NCBI RefSeq assembly: GCF_014696625.1
Contig: NZ_JACJQL010000029.1
Coordinates: 24,850 to 88,849 of the forward strand
Length of the DNA stretch: 64,000 bases
Origin: Nostoc parmelioides FACHB-3921
Lineage (GTDB): Bacteria; Cyanobacteriota; Cyanobacteriia; Cyanobacteriales; Nostocaceae
Direction of reading: 5' to 3'
Each line of letters starts with the position of its first letter. Within the stretch, counting starts at the first letter, position 1. The position numbers were made by a program, and so were the translations under genes. Below are positions 51,283 through 60,169 of this stretch, one piece after another. The notes beneath the pieces are model-generated. The model was not told where the DNA came from, made no database searches, and was given only the letters and a program-made list of their open reading frames with translations.

Positions 51283-53378
51283 TAAATGCTCGAACTTAAA
51301 CCCAAGCGAAAAGTAAACCCAGGACTATAAATCCGATTCACTCGCTCATATTGTTCACCTAGTAAATTTTCTAAGTAAACTGTCAGTCCTAAAGTACGAG
51401 TTAAGGGGATGCGACCACTCAAATCTAAATTGACAAAGGATGAGACGAAATCTGTAGTTGTCTCACCTGGTCGGTTGAAAAAGGCTCTACGAGCGCCACT
51501 ATTGTAGGTAACATACAAATTAGCCTGCCATCCTGAGTTTTGATAACCTACACCAGTTTGCAATACAGAATAGGGAATCATCCCCAACTGTAAACCTCTT
51601 TCTGAACCTGTCTTAATTTGGGCATCTGTATAAGTGTAGTTGAGAAAAGTTGACCAGTTATTAGCAACTTTTAATTGCAGTGCGGCTTCTAAACCATTGG
51701 TATCTACTAAACCAATATTTGCCCATCTTCCAGCCACAATTCCTAAACGATTATTCAGACTGCTGCCAAAATAGGTAAACTGTCCTGTTAAATTCTCTGC
51801 TAGCTTGACATCTACCCCCGCAGTCCAAGAGGAACCTGTTTCCGGCTCTAAATCTGGATTTGGTTCCCAACCATGAACTGTATCATAAACGTACAACTGG
51901 TCTAAACCTGGGTTGCGCTGTCCGCCAGCCCAACTACCACGCATAGCAATTAATGGTGTAATGTCGTAACGTAACCCCACACTAGGGTTAAGATAATTGC
52001 CAAACTGACCATCAAAACTTTGTCTCAGTCCTAAATCTAACTGAAAACTATTACTCAGATTCCATGTATTGACAGCAAATAAAGCTGTATTTAATACGTT
52101 TCTATTTTCAGATTCGTTAAAAGCCGTCCGATTCGGACTAGAACTTAAAACATCGCCACTTAAATCAGTATTTTTTAAATCTAGTCCCCAACGCAATTTA
52201 TTATTTGGGGAAATTTTCCAATCATGATCAATTCTACCAGTGAATTGTTGTGTATCTAAAACACCAGTGCGATAAAATTCTCTACCTGCAAAGACTGTAG
52301 GGCCATAGGTGCTGAAATAATTTTGGTTATAACCAAATGTAGTTGTCAGGTTGGAGTTATCGCCATTCCCAAGGCGAGTTTTCCAAGATAAACCAATATT
52401 TAAACCATCATGATCTAGTCTATCTCTTTGTAGGGGAAATCCGAAATAAACTAAGCCTCTACGACTACTGAGTTTAGTGATATCTAAACTTAAAGAGTTT
52501 CTTTGATCTAAATCTAAGCCAATACTACCAAAGTAGGTGCTAGTAGAGGTATCTGCATTCGATAAAAACCCTTGGGAGTCACGATTGGCTGCACCCGCAG
52601 GCACACGATAACGGTTATCAACAAAATATCTCTCAAAGCTAAAATTATAATTTGCCGCACCAACTGAACCACTATAACTAAACTGTTGATTATTGAGATT
52701 GAGTGAGCCAAATTCTAAACTACTTGTGAATTTAGGTTGTGCAAAACCTTTTTTGGTGATGATATTCACCACTCCCCCAAAAGCGGAAGAACCATATAAA
52801 GCAGAGGTCACGCCACTAGATAATTCCACACGTTCGATGGATTCTACAGGAATGCTATTGAGGTCAGTTGCACCATGATATGTGTTGACATCATTGTTAA
52901 TTGGTCTGCCATTAATGAGGAATACAGACTGATTAATTGAGGCTCCCCGATAATAAGTACCTGTGTGAATATCTGCACCATGACCAACATCATTAATAGC
53001 AAAACCAGGCATTCTTTTTAATACATCAGCGACACTGGTAGCGCCTTGTTTTTGAATTTCTTCTTGGTCAATAACGTAAGTGGGAGTAGATACTGGCAGA
53101 GTTTCTGGTTCGGCGATCGCTTCTATGGTAATGTCTGCATCATCACTAGAGGTTTCTGCAATTTCCGGCTGTTCCTTAGATTCACCCTCTGAATTTAATT
53201 CTCCTGGTGTCGATTGAGTTAATAATTCAGCACTGGTTGTGGGTAACTCAATTTCACTCAAATATGGAATATCAGAATTATCTACTGTTTGAGTAATTTC
53301 CGTATCACTACCCAAAGCCGGAAATGCTAAAAATAAACTAGGAAAAGCAACAGACAGCCAAAAAAAGCACTTTTTCAC
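51282..53378 (-). CDS. TonB-dependent outer-membrane receptor
   Basis: A 698-residue outer-membrane protein with a GTG start at 53378 and a signal peptide (about 1-23, SLFLAFPALG). The plug domain (about 100-215) has TYVIDQEEIQKQGATSVADV, VFLINGRPINNDVNTYHG and ERVELSSGVTSALYGSSAFG. The C-terminal barrel ends with a typical aromatic strand (SPGFTFRLGLSSSI). It takes up a bound substrate with energy from TonB; similarity is to the BtuB/siderophore group, but the ligand cannot be told. No cobalamin riboswitch or strong Fur box was seen upstream. Confidence 0.9.
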   Translation of the reverse strand: MKKCFFWLSVAFPSLFLAFPALGSDTEITQTVDNSDIPYLSEIELPTTSAELLTQSTPGELNSEGESKEQPEIAETSSDDADITIEAIAEPETLPVSTPTYVIDQEEIQKQGATSVADVLKRMPGFAINDVGHGADIHTGTYYRGASINQSVFLINGRPINNDVNTYHGATDLNSIPVESIERVELSSGVTSALYGSSAFGGVVNIITKKGFAQPKFTSSLEFGSLNLNNQQFSYSGSVGAANYNFSFERYFVDNRYRVPAGAANRDSQGFLSNADTSTSTYFGSIGLDLDQRNSLSLDITKLSSRRGLVYFGFPLQRDRLDHDGLNIGLSWKTRLGNGDNSNLTTTFGYNQNYFSTYGPTVFAGREFYRTGVLDTQQFTGRIDHDWKISPNNKLRWGLDLKNTDLSGDVLSSSPNRTAFNESENRNVLNTALFAVNTWNLSNSFQLDLGLRQSFDGQFGNYLNPSVGLRYDITPLIAMRGSWAGGQRNPGLDQLYVYDTVHGWEPNPDLEPETGSSWTAGVDVKLAENLTGQFTYFGSSLNNRLGIVAGRWANIGLVDTNGLEAALQLKVANNWSTFLNYTYTDAQIKTGSERGLQLGMIPYSVLQTGVGYQNSGWQANLYVTYNSGARRAFFNRPGETTTDFVSSFVNLDLSGRIPLTRTLGLTVYLENLLGEQYERVNRIYSPGFTFRLGLSSSI

Positions 53379-53615
53379 TTTGTCTCACACCAAGTAATAA
53401 CAATCACTAAGTATTGATACTTTTTTTCTGAAATTGTGTCAAAAGACACGCTGTCGTATTTCCCTAGTTTATGACGCAAAGCTTGACGGTATAATGCGCG
53501 TCTGAATTGGATAATTACTAAGAAGGGCTGTTAACAGTTAACAGTTAACAGCCCTCAAGACGGATTGTGCAACTTAAAAGCAGAATAGCTTATGTGCAGC
53601 GCAATAAATTTGTAC
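53379..53615. other. Intergenic region with a TTAACAG tandem repeat
   Basis: Holds the near-palindrome GGGCTGTTAACAGTT..AACAGCCC at 53526-53555, made of three TTAACAG units, which lies downstream of the DUF2330 gene in its direction of transcription. No T-run follows it. Confidence 0.6.
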
Positions 53616-54983
53616 TTATAGTCCTAGCCAGGAGAAGAAATTTTGCCACCAAGGAAGAGTTAGATTACTCACTGTCAATTTCATTTTTTGACGGATGTCT
53701 TTAATATTCCAGTTAGTTAACCTAGCTAGAGTTTGGGCTTCTTGTTCAAAACGTCTTGACAAAGAGCGTTTATATTCTCTACCTGCCGGACACGTTGCTT
53801 CTCCTGTAAATGGATGTTGCAATACATATCTTCCTTGAAAAGATTCACGGTTAGATGTTTCTTGAAACATCAAATCTTCTGGAAACTTGTCACGGGTGTA
53901 GCGGACGTGTAGGCGAGAGATAAAGACGTTGCTCGCAGGAAATCGACGAAAGCTAGGAGAAACTGGACTATAAGCATCTCTATCTAACCAAAACACACCG
54001 GCCTGTTTTAGTTCATCGGGAGTTAAAGGATCACCAGAACAGGGATCACAACTACCCATGTCCCAGGCATATTCTAAGAAAGCGACTTTCTTATTTTCTT
54101 TGGTGTATGACGTTTGGAAAGTGGACTTGTAAAAGTCACCAAATTCTGATTTCACAAATAAGGGGATGTTGACATCTGAGGGGATTTTCACTGTCCGGTA
54201 GTTGGTGATTTCCGCCTGACCTTTAGGTGAGAGGACATAGACAATTAAATCTTGCTCTGTAGTGGCGTTAATCATACCTAAGCGGATAGGTAGCATGAAT
54301 TTAGAGGACTTGTAAGCAATTTGCAATGGGCGGAGAAATTGATAACCAGATTGCTCAAATCTATCTAAGTTGACCTTGGCAACAAAGAACTTCATGGAGG
54401 AGCGAATATAAGGCTTAAGTAACTGTTTTGCACCTCTAGGAATTTTGTAACCATTGCGGTTGAGCCAAGTTTCCAAGCCACCAGATTCTTTGGCGCTTAA
54501 AACCACAATGTCGTACTCTCCAACATTAAAGCGTGCCTCCACTGTGACACCCAAATTGCGATCGCCTCTTGCTCTTGCAGCCCCAGATTCATTAACGGCG
54601 GCGCTGGGTGCTGGTAGTGCTTCTAGTGCCATATCTCCAACAGCACAAGGATTGGAGTCGAAATATTCCACCAAACGCGGCGCACTAAAAGCATCCAACC
54701 GCTCAATAATTTTGGGTTCAGCCACACGCACCTGCTCTTTTTTTATGACCGTCGGTACAGGTACAACCATCGCAAAATCTTTAACTTCGCCCTGGTAATC
54801 GTTAGCCATAGTCAACACAGTGCGATCGCCATCCCGTGCCAACACCACCTGAGACGCTTTGTTATACAATTTGGCATCAGCCTTAGCCACATAAAATCCA
54901 CAAAATGCCCAAGCCGCAGGTGCAAAGCACAGCAGGGAAACTATTACCAACAACAATGGAACAAGTAATTTAAATCGCTTCAT
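53616..54983 (-). CDS. DUF2330 secreted or membrane-anchored protein
   Basis: A 455-residue protein from ATG 54983 (MKRFKLLVPLLLVIVSLLCF) with a signal peptide to about residue 27 (AAWA) followed by FCGFYVAKADAKLYNKAS, the usual start of the DUF2330 family. Conserved cysteines lie in MGSCDPCSGDPL. A hydrophobic/aromatic tail (LPWWQNFFSWLGL) closes the chain. The function of DUF2330 is unknown. Its ATG overlaps the stop of the upstream RnfD-like gene (ATGA), so the two proteins are likely made together and may act together at the membrane. Confidence 0.82.
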   Translation of the reverse strand: MKRFKLLVPLLLVIVSLLCFAPAAWAFCGFYVAKADAKLYNKASQVVLARDGDRTVLTMANDYQGEVKDFAMVVPVPTVIKKEQVRVAEPKIIERLDAFSAPRLVEYFDSNPCAVGDMALEALPAPSAAVNESGAARARGDRNLGVTVEARFNVGEYDIVVLSAKESGGLETWLNRNGYKIPRGAKQLLKPYIRSSMKFFVAKVNLDRFEQSGYQFLRPLQIAYKSSKFMLPIRLGMINATTEQDLIVYVLSPKGQAEITNYRTVKIPSDVNIPLFVKSEFGDFYKSTFQTSYTKENKKVAFLEYAWDMGSCDPCSGDPLTPDELKQAGVFWLDRDAYSPVSPSFRRFPASNVFISRLHVRYTRDKFPEDLMFQETSNRESFQGRYVLQHPFTGEATCPAGREYKRSLSRRFEQEAQTLARLTNWNIKDIRQKMKLTVSNLTLPWWQNFFSWLGL

Positions 54984-55858
54984 ATTATTTTGGAATCTTG
55001 AATTGATAACTCTCCCAACCAAGAAAATCTTGGTGCTGACCACAGAAAATCTACCAAGATGGTCAAGGGGGCAAAGGCGAACAATACCCAAAAAACTGCG
55101 GTGGGAACAAAGAAATAGTTCCGCAAAATAAAAGTGAAAATGGCAATGCTAAATGCCCAAACAATCCGCCCAATTCTGGCATTAGGAATTGAGCGGGGGT
55201 CTGTGATCATAAATAAGGCAAACAGCAACAAAGACCCACTCATCAATCGATGCCAATAAACATCCCAAGTCCAGCCCAACCAGAGATTTCGCATGGCTTC
55301 TAGCAACGAATAGCTTCCTAAAAAAGCGGCCGTTGTATCCCAGCGTCCGATACGCTGTAAAATCATGCCGCCAGCACCAGCGAATAACAGTCCATACCAC
55401 CACTCTTCACCCCACTGACCAGGAGAAACCCAAGCATCAGGAGTTAAAGCTAAGGCAGAGATGATGCCAAAATTAGCCGGGTTGAAGAAATGTTTATTGT
55501 TGACTTGAAAGACAAATTTACTAGCGATCGCACTAGCTGCGGCTAAGGCCATTGTTGTCCAATGGTCAGCACGCAACAATAAGCTTAGTCCCAAGGAGGT
55601 AATCAAGGCGCTGCGGAGATTTAGCTCAGGGATTGGGGAATGGTGAGTGGAGATGGGATAAATTTCCTCTCCCTTGCTCCCAGCCCCCAGCCCCCAGCCT
55701 TGTTTCACCTGCGACAATAGCCATTGTGTTAATAGACAGGTGGCGATCGCTACTCCTATTAATTCCGGTCGCAATGTCCAGTCCCTTGTACTAATCCCCA
55801 GTATGAGAAACAAGCTCAGAAAAATAATTTGATAATCCCGTATATCTTTGAGCAACAT
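54980..55858 (-). CDS. RnfD/NqrB-like integral membrane protein, orphan
   Basis: A 292-residue protein with about nine hydrophobic segments. NPANFGIISALALTPDAWVS and FALFMITDPRSIPNARIGR match conserved loops of the NqrB/RnfD family, which are flavin-carrying subunits of ion-pumping electron-transfer complexes. The S(T)GAT-type motif for covalent FMN attachment is not seen, and no other rnf or nqr gene lies nearby. Translationally coupled (ATGA) to the DUF2330 gene. It could be a stand-alone transporter or quinone/flavin protein derived from this family. Confidence 0.75.
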   Translation of the reverse strand: MLLKDIRDYQIIFLSLFLILGISTRDWTLRPELIGVAIATCLLTQWLLSQVKQGWGLGAGSKGEEIYPISTHHSPIPELNLRSALITSLGLSLLLRADHWTTMALAAASAIASKFVFQVNNKHFFNPANFGIISALALTPDAWVSPGQWGEEWWYGLLFAGAGGMILQRIGRWDTTAAFLGSYSLLEAMRNLWLGWTWDVYWHRLMSGSLLLFALFMITDPRSIPNARIGRIVWAFSIAIFTFILRNYFFVPTAVFWVLFAFAPLTILVDFLWSAPRFSWLGELSIQDSKII

Positions 55859-56240
55859 TAACCCTTTATTCAGGGATATCCCCTAGATTTTCCATTAATC
55901 TAAGCGAGTACAACCGGAAATCATATTGTCGTTACAAATTTTGTTACAAGTAAAGCTTTGTTTGGGGAGTGATGAATGAGGAGCCATTATTTCTTAATTT
56001 TGAATTTTGTTGGCGCAGCCTTCCCGCAGGGTATTTTGAATTTTGAATTGCAATAACTCACCCATTAGGTAGAGAACTAGAATGGAGAGTCGCTTCGTTA
56101 GTCAGAGGATATTTAATTTCAGGCTTTTTACAATCAGACCAGGTTAACCAGCAGTAAAATGTTTGAGGCAGGAAGTCAAGGAAAGATGCGATTTAATACT
56201 TAAACAGTGCATTGAGGTAAACCATCAGGAGTGTGACACC
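55859..56240. other. 382-bp divergent region with an interrupted heptamer repeat
   Basis: A TTTTGAA tract at 55996-56050 is split by about 25 bases of GC-rich sequence (ttggcgcagccttcccgcag). The rest is unstructured and holds the phosphoribosyltransferase promoter. Confidence 0.6.
55996..56050. repeat. TTTTGAA heptamer repeat split by a GC-rich insert
   Basis: Heptamers TTTTGAATTTT and TTTTGAATTTTGAATTG flank a GC-rich block in the centre, suggesting insertion of one small repeat into another. Confidence 0.7.
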
Positions 56241-56906
56241 ATGCTATTTAAAGACCGGACAGTAGCAGGTCAAGTTTTGGCTAAAAAGTTAGCAGATTAT
56301 GCTAATCGCTCCAATGTGTTGGTTTTAGCCTTACCTAGAGGTGGTGTACCTGTTGGTTTTGAAGTGGCTAGGGCTTTAAATGCTCCCTTGGATGTGCTGG
56401 TAGTGCGTAAACTTGGTGTACCAGACAATGAAGAATTAGCAATGGGGGCAATCGCTTCTGGTGGTGTACGGATACTAAATCAAAGTATTGTCAACGACAT
56501 TCAAATCTCCGATGAAGTAATTGCCAGAGTTGCAGTCCAAGAAGAAAGGGAACTCGAAAGAAGGGAAAGTATGTATCGAGGCGATCGCCCTTTTCCCAAT
56601 TTAAAAGGACAAACCGTGATTTTAGTAGATGATGGTTTGGCTACTGGTGCAACTATGTGGGCTGCTATAATTGCTGTCCGACAACAACAACCCAAGGAAA
56701 TCGTGATTGCTGTGCCGGTTGCTGCACCGGAAACCTGCGAGGAGATACAACGCAAGGTAGAAAAAATTGTCTGCGCTAATACACCTAGTCCATTTTATAG
56801 CGTAGGTATGTGGTATGAGAAGTTTCCACAAACTACGGATGATGAAGTTAGAGAGTTATTGAACAAAGCTAACAATAACCATGAGCCATTATTGTCTGGG
56901 AATTAG
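56241..56906 (+). CDS. Phosphoribosyltransferase-family protein
   Basis: A 221-residue protein from ATG 56241 (MLFKDRTVAGQVLAKK) with AGGAG nine bases upstream; an ATG-less extension to 56163 is rejected. The PRPP-binding loop is VILVDDGLATGATMWAAI and the other conserved part is VLALPRGGVPVGFEVARAL with VVRKLGVPDNEELAMGAI. This branch of type I PRTases (often called erythromycin-esterase-associated or ComF-unlike) is widespread with unknown acceptor. A small unknown gene follows 24 bp downstream on the same strand. Confidence 0.82.
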   Translation: MLFKDRTVAGQVLAKKLADYANRSNVLVLALPRGGVPVGFEVARALNAPLDVLVVRKLGVPDNEELAMGAIASGGVRILNQSIVNDIQISDEVIARVAVQEERELERRESMYRGDRPFPNLKGQTVILVDDGLATGATMWAAIIAVRQQQPKEIVIAVPVAAPETCEEIQRKVEKIVCANTPSPFYSVGMWYEKFPQTTDDEVRELLNKANNNHEPLLSGN

Positions 56907-56930
56907 AAACGCTGTTTCTTGATAATCACC

Positions 56931-57140
56931 ATGAATAATGAATTAAAGCAAACTGCATCCCAACTGCTAGCAGCCATGCTATCCAATCCCCACGTTTACA
57001 CCCGAATTAGTGAAGAGGGTGGCTACGGACAGATGGAACAGGAATTAATTCTAACGGCTGTAGAGATGGCTGAAAGTTTAATTCAGCACATTGAAAATGC
57101 TCACCCTCCAACTGAACCTGAACTACAGCGAATAAATTGA
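56931..57140 (+). CDS. Unknown small protein (69 aa) behind the phosphoribosyltransferase
   Basis: From ATG 56931 (MNNELKQTASQLLAAMLSNP). The product is helical and acidic with EQELILTAVEMAESLIQHIE in the middle. It is 24 bp from the PRTase stop, and the pair is closed by a terminator at 57174-57200, so the two probably share a transcript. No family recognised. Confidence 0.6.
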   Translation: MNNELKQTASQLLAAMLSNPHVYTRISEEGGYGQMEQELILTAVEMAESLIQHIENAHPPTEPELQRIN

Positions 57141-57173
57141 TAACTATAATTTCCTTGAAAATGTTGATTGATT

Positions 57174-57200
57174 CCCTATCCACCAAAGGATAGGGTTTTT
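57174..57200 (+). terminator. Rho-independent terminator of the phosphoribosyltransferase unit
   Basis: CCCTATCC (57174-57181) and GGATAGGG (57188-57195) around ACCAAA, followed by TTTTT. Confidence 0.88.
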
Positions 57201-57626
57201 AATATTAACTTTTTCAAATTAATATTGTAATTTTACGAAAGTCATAATGTTTTAGTGAAGGCTTCATAAAATAAGTGCAGATATACAATTATTTGTAAGA
57301 TAAGTAGAGCAATAGTGCCATCTGTTATCTAGTAAATGTTGCTTTCCGTCCCTCCATACAAACTACATGAAAGCTTCATATTTAAGTATGTCTATCTACT
57401 TAATGACCAATACTTACAATAATCATTTTTGTAAAATATAAATACTGATTTATCAGTGTTCATACGTTAAATAAATCTTTTGTTAAATATTTCGTTGAGA
57501 ATTAAATAAAAGTCACCACCAGAAAAAATATTTTGTTAAAAGTAAGAATAAGCACCAACAATCATGATTTAAGTCTCAAATCACAAACTTGATTCTAATA
57601 GAATCTTGAAGGTATTTATTTTGCAT
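57201..57626. other. AT-rich region upstream of the PEP-CTERM gene
   Basis: No gene; very AT-rich with several TTAAATA-like words. It probably holds the promoter and a long leader. Confidence 0.5.
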
Positions 57627-58457
57627 ATGAAAGCTAATTTAATCACCGCTTTAGTTACTACCGCCGCCACTATTGCAGGCTTGTGCTACAAAATTGATAC
57701 GGCATCTGCATCTGGTTTTACTTGGAATAATTCTTGGACTCAACCTACTGTTCAAAACAAGTCTGTCACTGGTTTCAATGACGCACCTTTTCAACAATTT
57801 GTACAAGCAGAAGGTATTGAACTACCAAACAGTGGACAGCTTCTATTAGACCCCACAAAGCTGAAGCTAAAATATGACCATGAAGTTTCGGTTTACTTCA
57901 TCAACGAAGGTGCTGGTTATAGAAACCAATTAGCCTTTGAGGCCACAGGAAGCACTAACAGTTCAGGATTAGTTTTTAATGACATTTCCTGTGAAGGCTC
58001 AGGATGTATTGGTGGTTGGGGTGGTAATACTCTACAACTAGGAGATGGAGTTAATCTGGGCAATTTTACCGCAGGTACTCAACTCGATTTATGGTTGCGT
58101 GCTGATGGTTTAAACCGTGGTGACTCAGCAAATATCTTCGGAACTAAAACCTCATCTAATGCTGATGGACTACAACACGTAGTTGCTTATAGTTTTAACA
58201 ATTATATTTTGCTAGGCTTTGAGGATTTGTATGGAGATTTGGGTGCTTCGGGAACAGATGCAAATACTGGTAGGGACAATGAACATTCTGACCGCGATTT
58301 CAATGATGTGATTGTTGTTCTTGATGTCGGTCAGAGAAATGTACAAGCTTTAGTGAGTGCTACAACCCCTGAGCCGTCTGTTACTTTGTCGATGCTACTT
58401 ATCGGATCTGTCAGTGTATTGGGGTTGCGCCGTCGTCACAAGCGCACCGCTCAATAA
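57627..58457 (+). CDS. DUF4114-type secreted protein with PEP-CTERM sorting signal
   Basis: A 276-residue protein from ATG 57627 (MKANLITALVTTAATIAGLC); an in-frame TTG seven codons upstream is also possible. Signal peptide to about residue 29. A beta-rich domain ends with DNEHSDRDFNDVIVVLDVG, the acidic DUF4114 motif (probable calcium site). The C-terminus is a full PEP-CTERM signal: TPEPSVTLSMLLIGSVSVLG then RRRHKR, recognised by an exosortase. It is therefore a surface or extracellular-matrix protein. No exosortase gene is in the window. Confidence 0.82.
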   Translation: MKANLITALVTTAATIAGLCYKIDTASASGFTWNNSWTQPTVQNKSVTGFNDAPFQQFVQAEGIELPNSGQLLLDPTKLKLKYDHEVSVYFINEGAGYRNQLAFEATGSTNSSGLVFNDISCEGSGCIGGWGGNTLQLGDGVNLGNFTAGTQLDLWLRADGLNRGDSANIFGTKTSSNADGLQHVVAYSFNNYILLGFEDLYGDLGASGTDANTGRDNEHSDRDFNDVIVVLDVGQRNVQALVSATTPEPSVTLSMLLIGSVSVLGLRRRHKRTAQ

Positions 58458-58555
58458 ATTAATCTAGAGTCTGTTCTGCGTTCCTATCACACTGCTGGAA
58501 ACAGCAACTATGAGTATAGTCGTCTACCAGAGACACTAAAAATGGCAAATGCGTT

Positions 58556-58582
58556 TTCACCCATATGATAAATGTGGGTGAA
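58556..58582 (+). terminator. Hairpin downstream of the PEP-CTERM gene, possible terminator
   Basis: TTCACCCATAT and ATGTGGGTGAA form an 11-bp stem (one T-G pair) around GATAA, followed only by TTTACG. Confidence 0.5.
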
Positions 58583-58716
58583 TTTACGTTTAAAGTTACG
58601 CTATTAGGGTGTACTATGCCAATTCAAAGTCAAAATATCTGTTTTTTATTGGAAAAAGTTAGGTTTAAAATCGGACTTGCGTCCCGCTACGCTAAAGCCC
58701 CTAGTGAGTGGCTGTC

Positions 58717-58753
58717 TTGAATTTTGAATTTTGAATTTTGAATTTTGAATTGA
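58717..58753. repeat. TTTTGAA heptamer tandem repeat
   Basis: Five units directly before the stop of the TPR gene, in the same orientation as the copy at 2335. Confidence 0.85.
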
Positions 58754-58754
58754 T

Positions 58755-60023
58755 TCATCTCCCACGATCGCGTTCTAAATCATCAATCACTTTCTGCATA
58801 TACCACTCTTCCGACATCCCAGGTTGGTAATCTTTTTGCTGCTGAATTAATCTTTGAGCAATTTCCCAATACCCGCCAACCAACCGCAGGAGTTTTTGAC
58901 GCAGCACATTCGACTTTTGTTGTTTATATTCGGGAACATATGTCTGAATTTGTTTGAGACTATCTTGGGTTAGTTGGTAATTGTCCCAATCTTGTTGTTC
59001 ACAAAAGATACTAGCTGCACGTTGATAGTCTGCAACAGCGTTTTGCATTTCTTCGAGAAAAGTGTAAGCTATGCCGCGATTGTAGTAAGCTTGGGCATCA
59101 TTGGGATTAATTTGCAGGGCTTTGCCATAGTCTTGAATAGCACCTAGATAATTACCCATTGCGCGATAGGTATTTCCTCTGGCAACATAACCTAAGGTGT
59201 CTTCTGGCTGCATTTGCATGGCTTGATTAAAATCAGCGATCGCACCTTGATGATCACCTAATAGAGAACGTGCTTTCCCTCTGTTACGATAGACGACTGC
59301 ATCCTGAAAGTTTAATTGTAATGCTTGGTTAAAATCGGCGATCGCTTCTCGATAATTCCCCATTTTGCACCGCACCACTCCCCGACAGCAATAGGCTTGA
59401 GCATCTTGAGGATCGGCTTGTAATATCCAGTTTAAATCGGCTATGGCCTCTCTGGTGTCGCCCTTTTCGGCTTTGTCTAATAGTTGGGTAAAATATTCGT
59501 TAACAGATTTTATGGGGGCAATGGGGGGCTTTGTTGGCTGTATCGTAGCTTGTTTTGGTGGCTGTAACTGTTTAATTTTTTCTAAACACAGACGACAATT
59601 TTCCTGATCTTTTTGCTGTAAGTATAATTCCGCAGCTTTTTTAAAACTAGCGATCGCATCTTGAATATATCCCTGTTTGCGGCGCACCGTCCCCCGTAAG
59701 CTATGAGCCGCAGCATAACTTATATTCAGCCGAATCGTCTGTTCTATATCCTCTAGCGCACCTGGTAAATTTTTCAGCGCCAGCCTTGCTAATGCACGAC
59801 AGTAATACGCTTCCAGACTTTCAGGGTTTATCTTTATGACTTCAGTGTAATCTGACACAGCCAAAAGAATAGCCCCTGAGTCATAATACGCTAAACCTCT
59901 TTGTAAATAAGCTTCAGCAAAATAAGGAGCAAGTTTTAAAGCATGGCTAAATTCCTCAATGGCTCCAGCGTAGTCTTTTTGTTTAGCTTTTTCCAGTCCC
60001 TGGTTATAAAACTCGTTATTCAT
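58755..60023 (-). CDS. Tetratricopeptide-repeat (TPR) protein
   Basis: A 422-residue soluble protein made of about nine TPR units in two blocks (about 5-150 and 190-340), for example YAGAIEEFSHALKLAPYFAE and DAQAYYNRGIAYTFLEEMQN, separated by a Pro/Lys-rich linker (about 168-190). A helical C-terminal tail follows. TPR proteins hold protein complexes together; there is no enzyme domain. It reads in the same direction as the oxygenase gene upstream but a terminator lies between, so it has its own promoter. Confidence 0.88.
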   Translation of the reverse strand: MNNEFYNQGLEKAKQKDYAGAIEEFSHALKLAPYFAEAYLQRGLAYYDSGAILLAVSDYTEVIKINPESLEAYYCRALARLALKNLPGALEDIEQTIRLNISYAAAHSLRGTVRRKQGYIQDAIASFKKAAELYLQQKDQENCRLCLEKIKQLQPPKQATIQPTKPPIAPIKSVNEYFTQLLDKAEKGDTREAIADLNWILQADPQDAQAYCCRGVVRCKMGNYREAIADFNQALQLNFQDAVVYRNRGKARSLLGDHQGAIADFNQAMQMQPEDTLGYVARGNTYRAMGNYLGAIQDYGKALQINPNDAQAYYNRGIAYTFLEEMQNAVADYQRAASIFCEQQDWDNYQLTQDSLKQIQTYVPEYKQQKSNVLRQKLLRLVGGYWEIAQRLIQQQKDYQPGMSEEWYMQKVIDDLERDRGR

Positions 60024-60069
60024 AGCGTTTATTTTCAGTTCCAGGATTTAAAAACCCTACATTTTTCAT

Positions 60070-60106
60070 AAAAAAGCGGGGGAAATGACAGCATTCAATT
60101 CCCCCC
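60070..60106 (-). terminator. Rho-independent terminator of the oxygenase gene (minus strand)
   Basis: On the minus strand GGGGGAA pairs with TTCCCCC (60078-60105) and is followed by GC and TTTTTT. It lies 64 bp after the oxygenase stop. Confidence 0.75.
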
Positions 60107-60169
60107 TATCTTGTAGATTATCAAATATTTTCAGCTAATTAATTCATAACTCCTATACTGTAACTTTCC

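Noticed and set aside
53379..53615. Cobalamin riboswitch or Fur box upstream of the TonB-dependent receptor
   Set aside because: No B12-box-like word and only a weak AT-rich match to the Fur consensus; nothing decisive.
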